Origin: Acidimicrobiaceae bacterium
GTDB lineage: Bacteria; Actinomycetota; Acidimicrobiia; Acidimicrobiales; Salinilacustritrichaceae
Assembly (NCBI GenBank): GCA_003476595.1
Contig: DMTU01000024.1
Location: forward strand, 13,487 to 22,216
Length of the DNA stretch: 8,730 nucleotides
Direction of reading: 5' to 3'
This document shows positions 1 to 6,170 of the stretch, in pieces (the stretch's first letter is position 1; the number at the start of each line of letters is the position of its first letter). The translations under genes were made by a program, and so were the position numbers. The notes beneath the pieces were generated by a model that ran no database searches, had not been told where the DNA came from, and was given only the letters and a program-made list of their open reading frames with translations.

Positions 1-964
1 GCGGCCGATCCGGCCCACCGGAGACCGACCGGACGCCGGCGACGTCGCCGGTGCCGAGCCGCGCCGCCACCCCCGCCCAGGTCTCCCCCGCCGACGTGGG
101 CACGCAGATCGAGCGGTCCACCGCCCGCGGTGCGGGCTCCCCCGCGGTCAGGGCGCTGGCGACGGACCGGCTGACGAGCTCGACCAGGCGCTGGCCGGTG
201 TCGTGGTCGGGGTTCTGGTCGGTCATGACCGTGATGGCGTAGCCCGATCTCGTCGCGTCGTGGCGGACGAACCCGGTGGACCCGATGCGCCACCGAGCCG
301 TCCCGGACGTCGGGTAGAAGCCGTTCTTGAGGGCGACGGTCCACCCGGACGGGACGCCGGCGCTGATCCCCCACTGCTGGGTCGGGTGCACCGCGGTCAT
401 GGTCCGCCACGCCTCCTCCCGGTGCGGCGCAGCCAGCGGTCCCCCGCCGTGCAGCAGCGCCGTCGCCAGGCGGGTGCGGTCCTCGGCCGTGGACGTCGTG
501 AGGCCCCAGCGGGAGGTGCTGGTGGTGCGGGGCAGGCCGAAGCGCTGGTCGAGCCGCTCCTGGCCGGCGTCGCCGCCGAGGGAGACGTAGAGGTCGCTGG
601 CGGGCGGGTTGTGGGAGCGAGCGATCATCGGCTCGACCCGGGCCCGCTCCCAGGGGGTCAGGCCACGCCCCTCGTCCTGCGCTCGGAGCAGGACGCCGGC
701 GAGGAACTGGGCCTTGATGACCGACGCCGTGGTCATCACCGTGCCGGGCGCCAGGTGGTACCAGCAGCCGGTGCGCACGTCGTGCACGGCAGCGGTGACG
801 CGCTGGCCCGGGAAGTCCCGGGCGATGGCCGCGTGCAGGTCGGGGCTGAAGGGCTCGACGCAGGACGTCGCCGCCGCTCGGCCGGCGCCGGTGGCGACGC
901 TGCCGACGACGAGCAGCACCGCGAGGAGCGAGCGGGCGAGGACGGAGGCCGGGGACCGGGCCAT
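1..964 (-). CDS. Secreted serine hydrolase, beta-lactamase/PBP-like fold (partial, C-terminus beyond left edge)
   Basis: The minus strand is open from an ATG at 962-964 to the window edge (321 codons, no stop). Residues 1-32 look like a Sec signal peptide: an Arg near the N-terminus, a hydrophobic LLAVLLVV core, then small residues. The rest carries penicillin-recognising serine hydrolase marks: an SxxK motif SVIK (Ser81, Lys84), an SxN-type SHN (117-119), and KNG (213-215) in the place of KTG. The layout matches the class A beta-lactamase-related family (Beta-lactamase2 type). I see no ExxN omega-loop motif, so true beta-lactamase activity is doubtful; a peptidoglycan-related or other hydrolase role is equally possible. 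After the catalytic domain, residues about 288-315 (SAGETWAGVAARLG and on) resemble the start of a LysM wall-binding module, cut by the edge. It is divergent from the Eis-like gene. The fold is confident; the substrate is unknown. Confidence 0.85.
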   Translation of the reverse strand, partial: MARSPASVLARSLLAVLLVVGSVATGAGRAAATSCVEPFSPDLHAAIARDFPGQRVTAAVHDVRTGCWYHLAPGTVMTTASVIKAQFLAGVLLRAQDEGRGLTPWERARVEPMIARSHNPPASDLYVSLGGDAGQERLDQRFGLPRTTSTSRWGLTTSTAEDRTRLATALLHGGGPLAAPHREEAWRTMTAVHPTQQWGISAGVPSGWTVALKNGFYPTSGTARWRIGSTGFVRHDATRSGYAITVMTDQNPDHDTGQRLVELVSRSVASALTAGEPAPRAVDRSICVPTSAGETWAGVAARLGTGDVAGVRSVSGGPDRP

Positions 965-972
965 GGCGCCGG

Positions 973-978
973 ATCGTA
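973..978 (-). promoter_or_regulatory. Candidate -10 element TACGAT for the serine hydrolase (leaderless start)
   Basis: Read on the minus strand, TACGAT fits the TANNNT -10 consensus and ends 8 nt before the ATG at 964. Transcription would then begin at or next to the start codon. No Shine-Dalgarno sequence is present and no convincing -35 box is seen. Confidence 0.5.
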
Positions 979-1025
979 CCGACGCCAGGCGGCGAACTCG
1001 CCCGACCCGACCGACCTCCCGGGCG

Positions 1026-1031
1026 TAGGTT
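1026..1031 (+). promoter_or_regulatory. Candidate -10 element TAGGTT for the Eis-like gene (leaderless start)
   Basis: TAGGTT fits TANNNT and is followed by 8 nt (ccgcgccc) and then the ATG at 1040. There is no Shine-Dalgarno sequence in that spacer. The opposite promoter element lies only about 47 bp away, so the two genes share a compact divergent control region. Confidence 0.5.
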
Positions 1032-1039
1032 CCGCGCCC

Positions 1040-2209
1040 ATGGAGCTCACGATCGAGTCGATCCGATCCGGGGACCGGGAGCGGCACCACGCCCTCATGC
1101 GCCAGGCGTTCGGCGGCACGGACGCCTTCGACCCCGCCGCGCCGGAGACCGACCCGGACAAGTTCGTGTGCGCCTACCTCGGAGACCAGATGGTCGGGGC
1201 CGTCCTCACCTTCGACTTCGCCATGACCTGGGGCGGCCGGCGCGTCCCGTGCGGGGGCGTGTCGGGGGTCGTCGTGAGCCCGCAGGCGAGGGGCCGAGGG
1301 GCGGCCCAGCGGATGCTGGCCGAGGCGCTGCGCCGCATGCACGAGCAGGGCCACGTCGTCAGCGCGCTCTACCCCACCACCGCCTCGCTCTACCGGCGGG
1401 CCGGCTACGAGGTCGTCGCCCAGTACCGGCGCACGCAGATCCCGGTGACGGCCATCGACGCCACCGGCGACGCGCTCGACTGGCGGGAGGTGGCGGGGTC
1501 GAGCGACGTCCTCTCGTCGCTCTACGACGACCTGGCCGGTCGCCTCGACGGCTGGTTCCGGGTCGACCCCCAGTGGTGGGCGTTCCGCAGCCATCGCCAG
1601 GCGGCGGACGCCTCGGTCAACCGGTACACCTACGTGGGGTCCCGGGCGGGGGCCGACGTCGCCGCCGTCCAGTACCGCTACGCGAAGGCCGACGACTTCT
1701 ACGACCTCGAGGTCGAGGTGCTCGCCGGGCTGGACGTCGAGGCGGTGGGTGCTGCGCTCGGCCTGCTGGCGGGGCACGGGACCACGGCGCGCAACGTCGT
1801 CGCCGCCCTGCCGCTCTCCCTGCTCGGGCCCCACGTGCCCCAGCTGCAGCTGACCAGCACCGCCTCCGACTGGCCCTGGATGCTGCGCCTCGTGGACGCC
1901 GCCGGGGCGGTCGCCGCACGTGGCTGGCCGACGAGCGTGGCGGGGTCGGTGGAGCTCGACATCGACGACGAGGGCTGCCCGGGCAACGCCGGCAAGCACG
2001 TGCTCGAGCTGGACGGCAGGGAGGCGGCCCTGCTGCGGGGAGGCTCCGGGCGGATCCGGGTGACCGCCCAGGACCTGGCGATGCTGTACGCCGGCTGCGA
2101 CGTGGCCGGCCTCCGGGCTGCGGGTCGCCTGGTCGAGGCCTCGGCCACCGACCTCGACCTGCTGGCGACGGCCTGCGTCTCGAACCCCTCCATCCCGCTG
2201 TTCTTCTGA
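1040..2209 (+). CDS. Eis-like GNAT N-acetyltransferase with C-terminal SCP2-like domain
   Basis: The product has 389 residues, close to the roughly 400 of the Eis family. Residues 1-135 form a GNAT domain with an acetyl-CoA pyrophosphate loop, VVVSPQARGRGAAQR (77-91), matching V-x-P-x-x-R-G-x-G/A. The segment LYRRAGYE (117-124) follows; Tyr118 is the likely counterpart of the catalytic acid Tyr126 in mycobacterial Eis. A second GNAT-like domain and an SCP2-like C-terminal domain follow. The chain ends in Phe389, as in Eis, where the terminal Phe carboxylate acts as the general base. Eis enzymes acetylate amines on aminoglycosides, polyamines or protein lysines; the substrate here cannot be read from sequence. 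The open frame continues upstream to 203, but that stretch is antisense to the serine hydrolase. ATG 1040 is chosen because the GNAT domain starts there and a -10-like hexamer lies just upstream. Confidence 0.88.
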   Translation: MELTIESIRSGDRERHHALMRQAFGGTDAFDPAAPETDPDKFVCAYLGDQMVGAVLTFDFAMTWGGRRVPCGGVSGVVVSPQARGRGAAQRMLAEALRRMHEQGHVVSALYPTTASLYRRAGYEVVAQYRRTQIPVTAIDATGDALDWREVAGSSDVLSSLYDDLAGRLDGWFRVDPQWWAFRSHRQAADASVNRYTYVGSRAGADVAAVQYRYAKADDFYDLEVEVLAGLDVEAVGAALGLLAGHGTTARNVVAALPLSLLGPHVPQLQLTSTASDWPWMLRLVDAAGAVAARGWPTSVAGSVELDIDDEGCPGNAGKHVLELDGREAALLRGGSGRIRVTAQDLAMLYAGCDVAGLRAAGRLVEASATDLDLLATACVSNPSIPLFF

Positions 2210-2279
2210 TCCGCTGCTGACCCGGCCTCTGACCCGGGACCTTGGACCCTCCGGTCTGCCCCACGAGGCCGTTTCCGGG

Positions 2280-2293
2280 CCCGCTGACGCGGG
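2280..2293 (+). terminator. GC hairpin after the Eis-like gene, possible weak terminator
   Basis: CCCGC-TGAC-GCGGG is a perfect 5-bp stem with a 4-nt loop, about 70 bp after the stop of the acetyltransferase gene. It is bracketed by GGACCC (2244-2249) and its complement GGGTCC (2310-2315), which could form an outer stem. Only TT follows, so it is not a classical intrinsic terminator; it may equally be part of the next gene's control region. Confidence 0.25.
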
Positions 2294-2316
2294 TTGGCCA
2301 GGGCCACCTGGGTCCA

Positions 2317-2341
2317 TCGTCACTTTGCGATCAGATGACGA
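2317..2341 (+). repeat. Inverted repeat TCGTCA-N13-TGACGA, possible operator
   Basis: Perfect 6-bp half sites, TCGTCA (2317-2322) and TGACGA (2336-2341), flank a relatively AT-rich centre in an otherwise very GC-rich gap. The half sites are 19 bp apart, start to start. This suits either a dimeric regulator site or an RNA stem. No regulator can be named from the sequence. Confidence 0.35.
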
Positions 2342-2345
2342 GGAA

Positions 2346-2459
2346 GGCGCTGACGAGTGCGCTTGACTGTGTGCAGCGCCAAGGAGCGCCCGCTGCGATC
2401 CGCAGCGAACGACCACCTCCGTTCCTCCTCCCTGCCCCCGTGTGGGCCATCCCCCGGAG
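2346..2459 (+). promoter_or_regulatory. Structured 5' leader candidate of the transglycosylase-like gene
   Basis: Three inverted repeats lie between 2346 and the gene's ribosome binding site. GGCGCT (2346-2351) pairs with AGCGCC (2375-2380). CGCTGCG (2391-2397) pairs with CGCAGCG (2401-2407) across a 3-nt loop, a perfect 7-bp stem. CTCCG (2417-2421) can pair with CGGAG (2455-2459), burying the GGAG ribosome binding site; GCCC/GGGC (2434-2437/2444-2447) forms a small stem inside. Stable hairpins are common by chance at this GC content. I do not recognise a known riboswitch consensus. Confidence 0.35.
2456..2459 (+). promoter_or_regulatory. Ribosome binding site GGAG that decides the start at 2469
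   Basis: GGAG lies 9 nt before the ATG at 2469. This favours that ATG over the in-frame GTG at 2442, which would add an implausible stretch ahead of the signal peptide. Confidence 0.6.
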
Positions 2460-2468
2460 CGTCCTCGA

Positions 2469-3200
2469 ATGCCCTCGAGCTCTTCCCTGCGCCGTCGCGC
2501 GCGCCTCCTGCTCGGCAGCGCGCTGGCTGCGACCACCGCCGTCACGGTGCTGGCTGCCGCCCCGGCCGCCGCCCAGACCGATCCGATCACCGAGATCGGC
2601 GTGACCGACCCGGACTCCCGCTTCGACGCCGCCCTCGCCACCCTCCTCCGGGTGATCTACCGGGACGAGGCGATCGAGACCGACGATCCCACCCTCCGAG
2701 ACCTCGAAGCCAAGGCTGACCGGGGCTGCATCGACGCCGGCCCGGCCGACGCCGACGTGCCGACGATGGTCGCCGCCATCTTCGACTGCCGCCTCACCGA
2801 GGCCGGCGTCGACGAGGCCCACGTGGACAAGTGGACCGCCGAGGCACTCGTCGTGGCCGAGTGCGAGTCCCTGTTCGAAGCCGACGCCGTCGTGTTCGAC
2901 GGCCGGTACCTCGACACGCCGCACCCGAACGGCAACCGCTACTCGGCCGCCGGGGTCTTCCAGTTCATCCGGGCCACGGCCGACAAGTGGATCGAGGGCG
3001 GCTACGCCAACGTCAAGGACGCCCGGCTGAACATCGACGCCGCCGCCCGGCTGTTCATCCACAACCGCAACGCCGGCCTCCTCGGCTGGGACGACTGGGC
3101 CTGCGCGGCCGCCCACGACGGGTTCAAGGTCGGCTCCGTCCTCCCCGGCTGGCCCGGCGGTCCCGCCGAGCTGCCCGCCTGGGTCAACGAGTACGTCTGA
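2469..3200 (+). CDS. Secreted lytic-transglycosylase / Rpf-like protein
   Basis: The product has 243 residues. Residues 1-36 are a clear Sec signal peptide (RRRAR, a hydrophobic stretch, then APAAA before Gln36). Residues about 37-125 form an acidic helical region I do not recognise. The C-terminal half looks like a lysozyme-fold domain. AECES (130-134) matches the CES/VES motif holding the catalytic Glu of Rpf and SLT proteins, so Glu133 is the likely catalytic acid. SAAGVFQFIRATADKW (159-174) corresponds to the GxxQFxxxTW motif, and NIDAAARLFIHNR (188-200) to the NIxAGxxYL helix. Cys132 and Cys211 could form an Rpf-like disulfide; Cys87 and Cys107 may form another. The inferred role is cleavage of peptidoglycan glycan strands outside the membrane. 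ispH follows at once on the same strand. It is shorter and more divergent than standard SLT enzymes, so activity is not certain. Confidence 0.75.
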   Translation: MPSSSSLRRRARLLLGSALAATTAVTVLAAAPAAAQTDPITEIGVTDPDSRFDAALATLLRVIYRDEAIETDDPTLRDLEAKADRGCIDAGPADADVPTMVAAIFDCRLTEAGVDEAHVDKWTAEALVVAECESLFEADAVVFDGRYLDTPHPNGNRYSAAGVFQFIRATADKWIEGGYANVKDARLNIDAAARLFIHNRNAGLLGWDDWACAAAHDGFKVGSVLPGWPGGPAELPAWVNEYV

Positions 3201-3208
3201 GCCGTCGC

Positions 3209-3214
3209 TAGCGT
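3209..3214 (+). promoter_or_regulatory. Candidate -10 element TAGCGT for ispH
   Basis: TAGCGT fits TANNNT and ends 7 nt before the GTG at 3222. It lies just after the stop of the transglycosylase-like gene, so ispH may have its own leaderless transcript. It also supports GTG 3222 over the in-frame GTG at 3213, which overlaps the hexamer. Confidence 0.4.
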
Positions 3215-3221
3215 GGGATCC

Positions 3222-4262
3222 GTGCCCGTCGACCAGGTCCTCCTCGCTGCACCCCGTGGCTTCTGCGCCGGAGTGGAGATGGCGATCAAGGCCCTGGCCT
3301 GGATGGTTCGGGCCTTCGAGCCGCCGGTGTACTGCTACCACGAGATCGTCCACAACCAGCTGGTGGTGCAGCGGTTCCGCGACCTCGGCGTGGTGTTCGT
3401 CGACGACATCGCAGAGGTCCCACCCGGCCGTCCGCTGATGCTCTCGGCCCACGGCTCCGCTCCCGAGGTCGTCGCCGCGGCGCAGTCCAACGGCGGCTAC
3501 GTCGTCGACGCGGTCTGCCCCCTCGTCACCAAGGTGCACCACGAGGTCAAGGTGCGAGCCGGCAAGGGCTACCAGATCGTCTACGTCGGCCACGACGGCC
3601 ACGAGGAGGCGGTCGGCACCATGGCCGTCGCGCCCGACGCCATCCACCGGGTGGAGTCCACCGACGAGGTCGACGCGCTCCCCCACTTCGACCAGCCGGT
3701 CGCGCTCCTGGCCCAGACCACCCTGTCCCACCGGGACTGGGAGGGCGTGCTCGACCGCACGCGGGAGCGCTTCCCCGACGTGTGGACGCCCGGTCGCAGC
3801 GACCTGTGCTTCGCCACCACCAACCGCCAGGCGGCGCTCACCGCCCTGGCCGAGCGCTGCGACGCCATCATCGTCATCGGCTCGGCCAACTCGTCCAACA
3901 CCCGGGCGCTCGAGTCGCTCGCACGGGACATGGGCTGCGAGCGCGTCCACCGCGTCAACACGCCCGAAGAGGTCCCCGACGACCTGTCCGGCGTCGTCGG
4001 CGTCACCGCCGGGGCCAGCGCCCCGGAGGAGCTGGTGTGCTGGGTCATCGACAAGCTCGACCCGGCGAACGGCATCGAGGAGATCCGCATCACCGAGGAG
4101 GAGGAGTACTTCCCCCCGCCCCGGAACCTGCGCGAGCTGCTCGAGGCCCTCGACGTGGTCGCCACCCTGCTGGTCGGTGGCACGTTGGCCGACCGGCCCA
4201 CCGTGGTCGATCGGGAGACCAAGGCCAGCGAGGTCCTCGGCGCCCTGGTCGTCGGCCCCTAG
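3222..4262 (+). CDS. ispH: 4-hydroxy-3-methylbut-2-enyl diphosphate reductase (IspH/LytB)
   Basis: IspH reduces HMBPP to IPP and DMAPP, the last step of the MEP isoprenoid pathway, in the cytosol with a [4Fe-4S] cluster. From GTG 3222 it has 346 residues (E. coli: 316). The family signatures are all present: APRGFCAGV near the N-terminus, DAVCPLV, GHDGHEE, QTTLS, DLCFATTNRQ, SANSSNT and GVTAGAS. The three cluster ligands are Cys15, Cys99 and Cys196. Substrate residues His44, His77, His127, Ser221, Asn223 and Ser266 and the proton relay Glu129 are kept; the usual HPE reads HEE, leaving the key Glu in place. An in-frame GTG at 3213 would add three residues. It lies 21 nt after the transglycosylase-like gene. 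Its stop overlaps the stop of the convergent Rieske gene, leaving no room for a terminator between them. Confidence 0.96.
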   Translation: MPVDQVLLAAPRGFCAGVEMAIKALAWMVRAFEPPVYCYHEIVHNQLVVQRFRDLGVVFVDDIAEVPPGRPLMLSAHGSAPEVVAAAQSNGGYVVDAVCPLVTKVHHEVKVRAGKGYQIVYVGHDGHEEAVGTMAVAPDAIHRVESTDEVDALPHFDQPVALLAQTTLSHRDWEGVLDRTRERFPDVWTPGRSDLCFATTNRQAALTALAERCDAIIVIGSANSSNTRALESLARDMGCERVHRVNTPEEVPDDLSGVVGVTAGASAPEELVCWVIDKLDPANGIEEIRITEEEEYFPPPRNLRELLEALDVVATLLVGGTLADRPTVVDRETKASEVLGALVVGP

Positions 4263-4786
4263 ACGCAGTGGGGGCCGGCGGCGTCGACCTCGGTGATGTC
4301 GTCCTCGAGCCCGTCCACCGGGCCGGGCAGGAGCCGCACCGCATCGGGCTTCAGGGTGATCGGCAGGAAGCTCATCCCGCGCCGGGCCGGTCCACGGCGC
4401 AGCTCCCCGAACGGGCTGAACCGGGACGCGTGGCACGGGCACTCGAACCAGCCCGACGACTCGCACCACGGCACGCGGCAGCCCTGGTGCGGGCACTTCT
4501 GCCACAGCGCCAGCAGGCCGCCCTCGACCCCGGGCCGGATCGCATCGGGGACCGCTGCGGCGAGGGCCTCCCGGTGCTCCTCGGGCACCGGGACCACGTA
4601 GGTCTGGGCTTCGGCGACGTACCAGACGCCCCCGCCCTCCTCGATCGCGGTGGCGACCTCCTCGGGGGTGCCCAGCTGCTGGCCCTCCTCGGCGATGTCG
4701 GGGCCGCTGTCGTCGTCGCCGCACGCGCTCAGACCGGCACCGGCGATGGTGACCGCGCTCACCTGCAGGAAGCGTCGTCGATCCAC
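4259..4786 (-). CDS. Rieske [2Fe-2S] protein, Tat-exported lipoprotein
   Basis: The product has 175 residues from a GTG start. The N-terminus DRRRFLQ is a Tat-type twin-arginine motif followed by a hydrophobic stretch and a lipobox LSAC, so Cys22 is probably lipidated and the protein tethered outside the cytoplasmic membrane. The Rieske box is complete: CPHQGC (Cys98, His100, Cys103) and CPCH (Cys116, Cys118, His119). Cys98, His100, Cys116 and His119 bind the cluster; Cys103 and Cys118 would form the disulfide typical of high-potential bc-complex Rieske proteins. The later ASRFSPFGE segment also fits. It lacks the transmembrane segments of an actinobacterial QcrA and has no cytochrome b or c gene nearby, so its redox partner is unknown. 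It is the last gene of the minus-strand operon, with a strong ribosome binding site overlapping the plsC stop. Confidence 0.9.
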   Translation of the reverse strand: MDRRRFLQVSAVTIAGAGLSACGDDDSGPDIAEEGQQLGTPEEVATAIEEGGGVWYVAEAQTYVVPVPEEHREALAAAVPDAIRPGVEGGLLALWQKCPHQGCRVPWCESSGWFECPCHASRFSPFGELRRGPARRGMSFLPITLKPDAVRLLPGPVDGLEDDITEVDAAGPHCV

Positions 4787-4791
4787 GGTGG

Positions 4792-4797
4792 CCTCCT
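4792..4797 (-). promoter_or_regulatory. Strong Shine-Dalgarno AGGAGG for the Rieske gene
   Basis: On the minus strand AGGAGG ends 5 nt before the GTG start at 4786. It overlaps the plsC stop codon in CTAGGAGG. This is the best ribosome binding site in the window and suggests coupled but strong translation of the last operon gene. Confidence 0.75.
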
Positions 4798-5515
4798 AGC
4801 GGTCCAGGCGCCCGACGCGGCGCTGGGCGTCGTCGAAGAGGGCCTGGATCCGGGTCCGGAGCAGCTCGGTCGTCTCCCGGACCTGCCGGCGCGACGGGCG
4901 CTTGCCGTCCTCACCGACCGGCGCGGGGATCGGGTCGCCGATCACCAGCACGACCTTGACCGGCTTGATCCACTTCGCCCCGGGGGGCATCGCCGCTTCC
5001 GAACCGCCGATCCCGACGGGCACGATCGGCACGCCGGTCCGGCCGGCGACGAACGCCGGTCCCTCGAACAGGTCCTCCACGACCGGTCCGGTGCGACGCT
5101 GGCCCTCGGGGAACATCACGACCGGTTCGCCGTAGCCGAGGGCCGTGACCGCCGAGCGCATCGCCTCGCGGTCCGCGGAGCCGCGGTGCACCGGGATGCC
5201 GCCCATGGCGTCGAAGAAGCGACCGGGGAGGTCGTACTTCCACATCGTGTGCTTGCCCATGAAGCGCATCCGGCGACGGGTGACCGCAGCGACGAGCAGG
5301 GAGTCCACGTTGGACCGGTGGACCGCGGACAGCACGAAGGGTCCGTCGGGCACCTTGTCGAGGCCGTGGACCTCCATGCGCCAGAACAGGCGGCAGAAGC
5401 CGACGATCACCGCGGTGACGGCACGGTAGAAGCGCAGCTGGGCCTTGGTCGGTGGGCCCTGCTCCTCGACGGGGTTGCCGCGGGGATCGGCGGCGGGGAC
5501 GGGCTGCTCAGCCAT
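4796..5515 (-). CDS. plsC: 1-acyl-sn-glycerol-3-phosphate acyltransferase (PlsC family)
   Basis: The product has 239 residues, typical for PlsC. It transfers an acyl group to lysophosphatidic acid to make phosphatidic acid at the inner face of the membrane. Acyltransferase motif I is HRSNVD (His66, Asp71, the HX4D pair). Motif II is GIPVHRG (106-112). Motif III is FPEGQR (135-140), with Gln where many family members have Thr. Motif IV is VPIVPVGI (162-169). A moderately hydrophobic stretch (29-45) may contact the membrane, after a proline-rich disordered start of about 25 residues. The ATG at 5515 lies inside the end of cmk (overlap ATGGCTGA, 8 nt), so translation is probably coupled. The open frame continues upstream antisense-free but in the wrong frame of cmk, so this ATG is preferred. 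The exact acyl acceptor is inferred from the family. Confidence 0.92.
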   Translation of the reverse strand: MAEQPVPAADPRGNPVEEQGPPTKAQLRFYRAVTAVIVGFCRLFWRMEVHGLDKVPDGPFVLSAVHRSNVDSLLVAAVTRRRMRFMGKHTMWKYDLPGRFFDAMGGIPVHRGSADREAMRSAVTALGYGEPVVMFPEGQRRTGPVVEDLFEGPAFVAGRTGVPIVPVGIGGSEAAMPPGAKWIKPVKVVLVIGDPIPAPVGEDGKRPSRRQVRETTELLRTRIQALFDDAQRRVGRLDR

Positions 5516-6158
5516 CGATCTGCTCGGCCAGCAGGTCGACGATCTCGTCGACGGTGAGGTCGCTCGTGTCGACCTCGACGGCGTCGCCGGCCCGGGTGAG
5601 CGGCGAGGCGTCGCGGCCCTGGTCGAGGGCGTCCCGGCGGGCGATGTCGGCGGCCACGGTCTCGTAGTCGAGGTCGGAGACCTCCTTGGACCGCCGCGCC
5701 GCCCGCACCTCGGGCCGGGCGTCCAGGTACACCTTGAGCGCGGCGTCGGGGAACACCACCGACCCGATGTCGCGGCCCTCGAGGACGCCGCCGCCACGGC
5801 GACGGGCCCACTCCCGCTGCCGGGAGACCATCTCGGCCCGGACACCCGGGTTGGCGGCGACCGTGCTGACGGCCCGGGTCACCTCGGGGCCGCGGATCTC
5901 GATGGAGGCGTCGACGCCGTCCACCACGACCCCGTCCAGCGTCACGGCCAGATCGACCTTGGCGGCCAGCGCGGCGACGGGCTCCGCGTCGGCGGGGTCC
6001 AGGTTCCGGCGCAGCGCCGCGAAGGTGACGGCCCGGTACATGGCCCCGGTGTCGAGGTACTCGAGCCCGAGGCGCTCGGCCAGGAGCCGGGCCACGGTCG
6101 ACTTGCCGGAGCCGGCTGGGCCGTCGATGGCGATGACGCGGAGGCCGTCGTTGGACAT
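5508..6158 (-). CDS. cmk: Cytidylate (CMP/dCMP) kinase
   Basis: The product has 216 residues, normal for the short bacterial Cmk. It phosphorylates CMP and dCMP with ATP in the cytosol, recycling CMP released by phospholipid and RNA turnover. The P-loop is GPAGSGKST (13-21). DTGAMYRAVT (36-45) is the CMP kinase signature, followed by the CMP-binding insert with IRGPEVTRAVS. EGRDIGSVVFP and the late DLDYETVAADIARRD and SPLTRAGDAVEVDTS segments match the family closely. The ATG at 6158 is 9 nt after the aroA stop, and the last 8 nt overlap plsC. Its place between aroA and plsC fits a common bacterial arrangement. No residue of note is missing. Confidence 0.96.
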   Translation of the reverse strand: MSNDGLRVIAIDGPAGSGKSTVARLLAERLGLEYLDTGAMYRAVTFAALRRNLDPADAEPVAALAAKVDLAVTLDGVVVDGVDASIEIRGPEVTRAVSTVAANPGVRAEMVSRQREWARRRGGGVLEGRDIGSVVFPDAALKVYLDARPEVRAARRSKEVSDLDYETVAADIARRDALDQGRDASPLTRAGDAVEVDTSDLTVDEIVDLLAEQIDG

Positions 6159-6164
6159 GCGGCG

Positions 6165-6170
6165 ACGCTA
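6165..6170 (-). promoter_or_regulatory. Weak candidate -10 TAGCGT before cmk
   Basis: On the minus strand TAGCGT, identical to the hexamer before ispH, ends 6 nt before the cmk ATG. Its TAG is also the aroA stop codon, so the match may be chance; it could give cmk-plsC-Rieske a separate transcript. Confidence 0.25.

Noticed and set aside
203..1039. Upstream extension of the Eis-like frame
   Set aside because: It is antisense to the serine hydrolase, whose motifs are clear, and its translation is Arg/Gly-rich with no domain.
2317..2468. c-di-AMP (ydaO-type) riboswitch before the wall-hydrolase gene
   Set aside because: The gene type and leader length fit, but I cannot find the conserved GGGGTGAATC-like core or the other invariant segments.
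4250..4270. Terminator between ispH and the Rieske gene
   Set aside because: The stop codons overlap and no stem-loop with a T tract is visible on either strand.
2331..4724. 797-codon minus-strand open frame opposite the transglycosylase-like gene and ispH
   Set aside because: Low-complexity, Val/Gly/Asp/Arg-rich translation with no recognisable motif. It lies opposite two well-supported genes and is the antisense shadow expected at high GC.
3782..5557. 591-codon plus-strand open frame running from inside ispH across the Rieske gene and plsC
   Set aside because: Overlaps three supported genes in other frames or strands and gives a His/Arg/Gly-rich translation without a domain.
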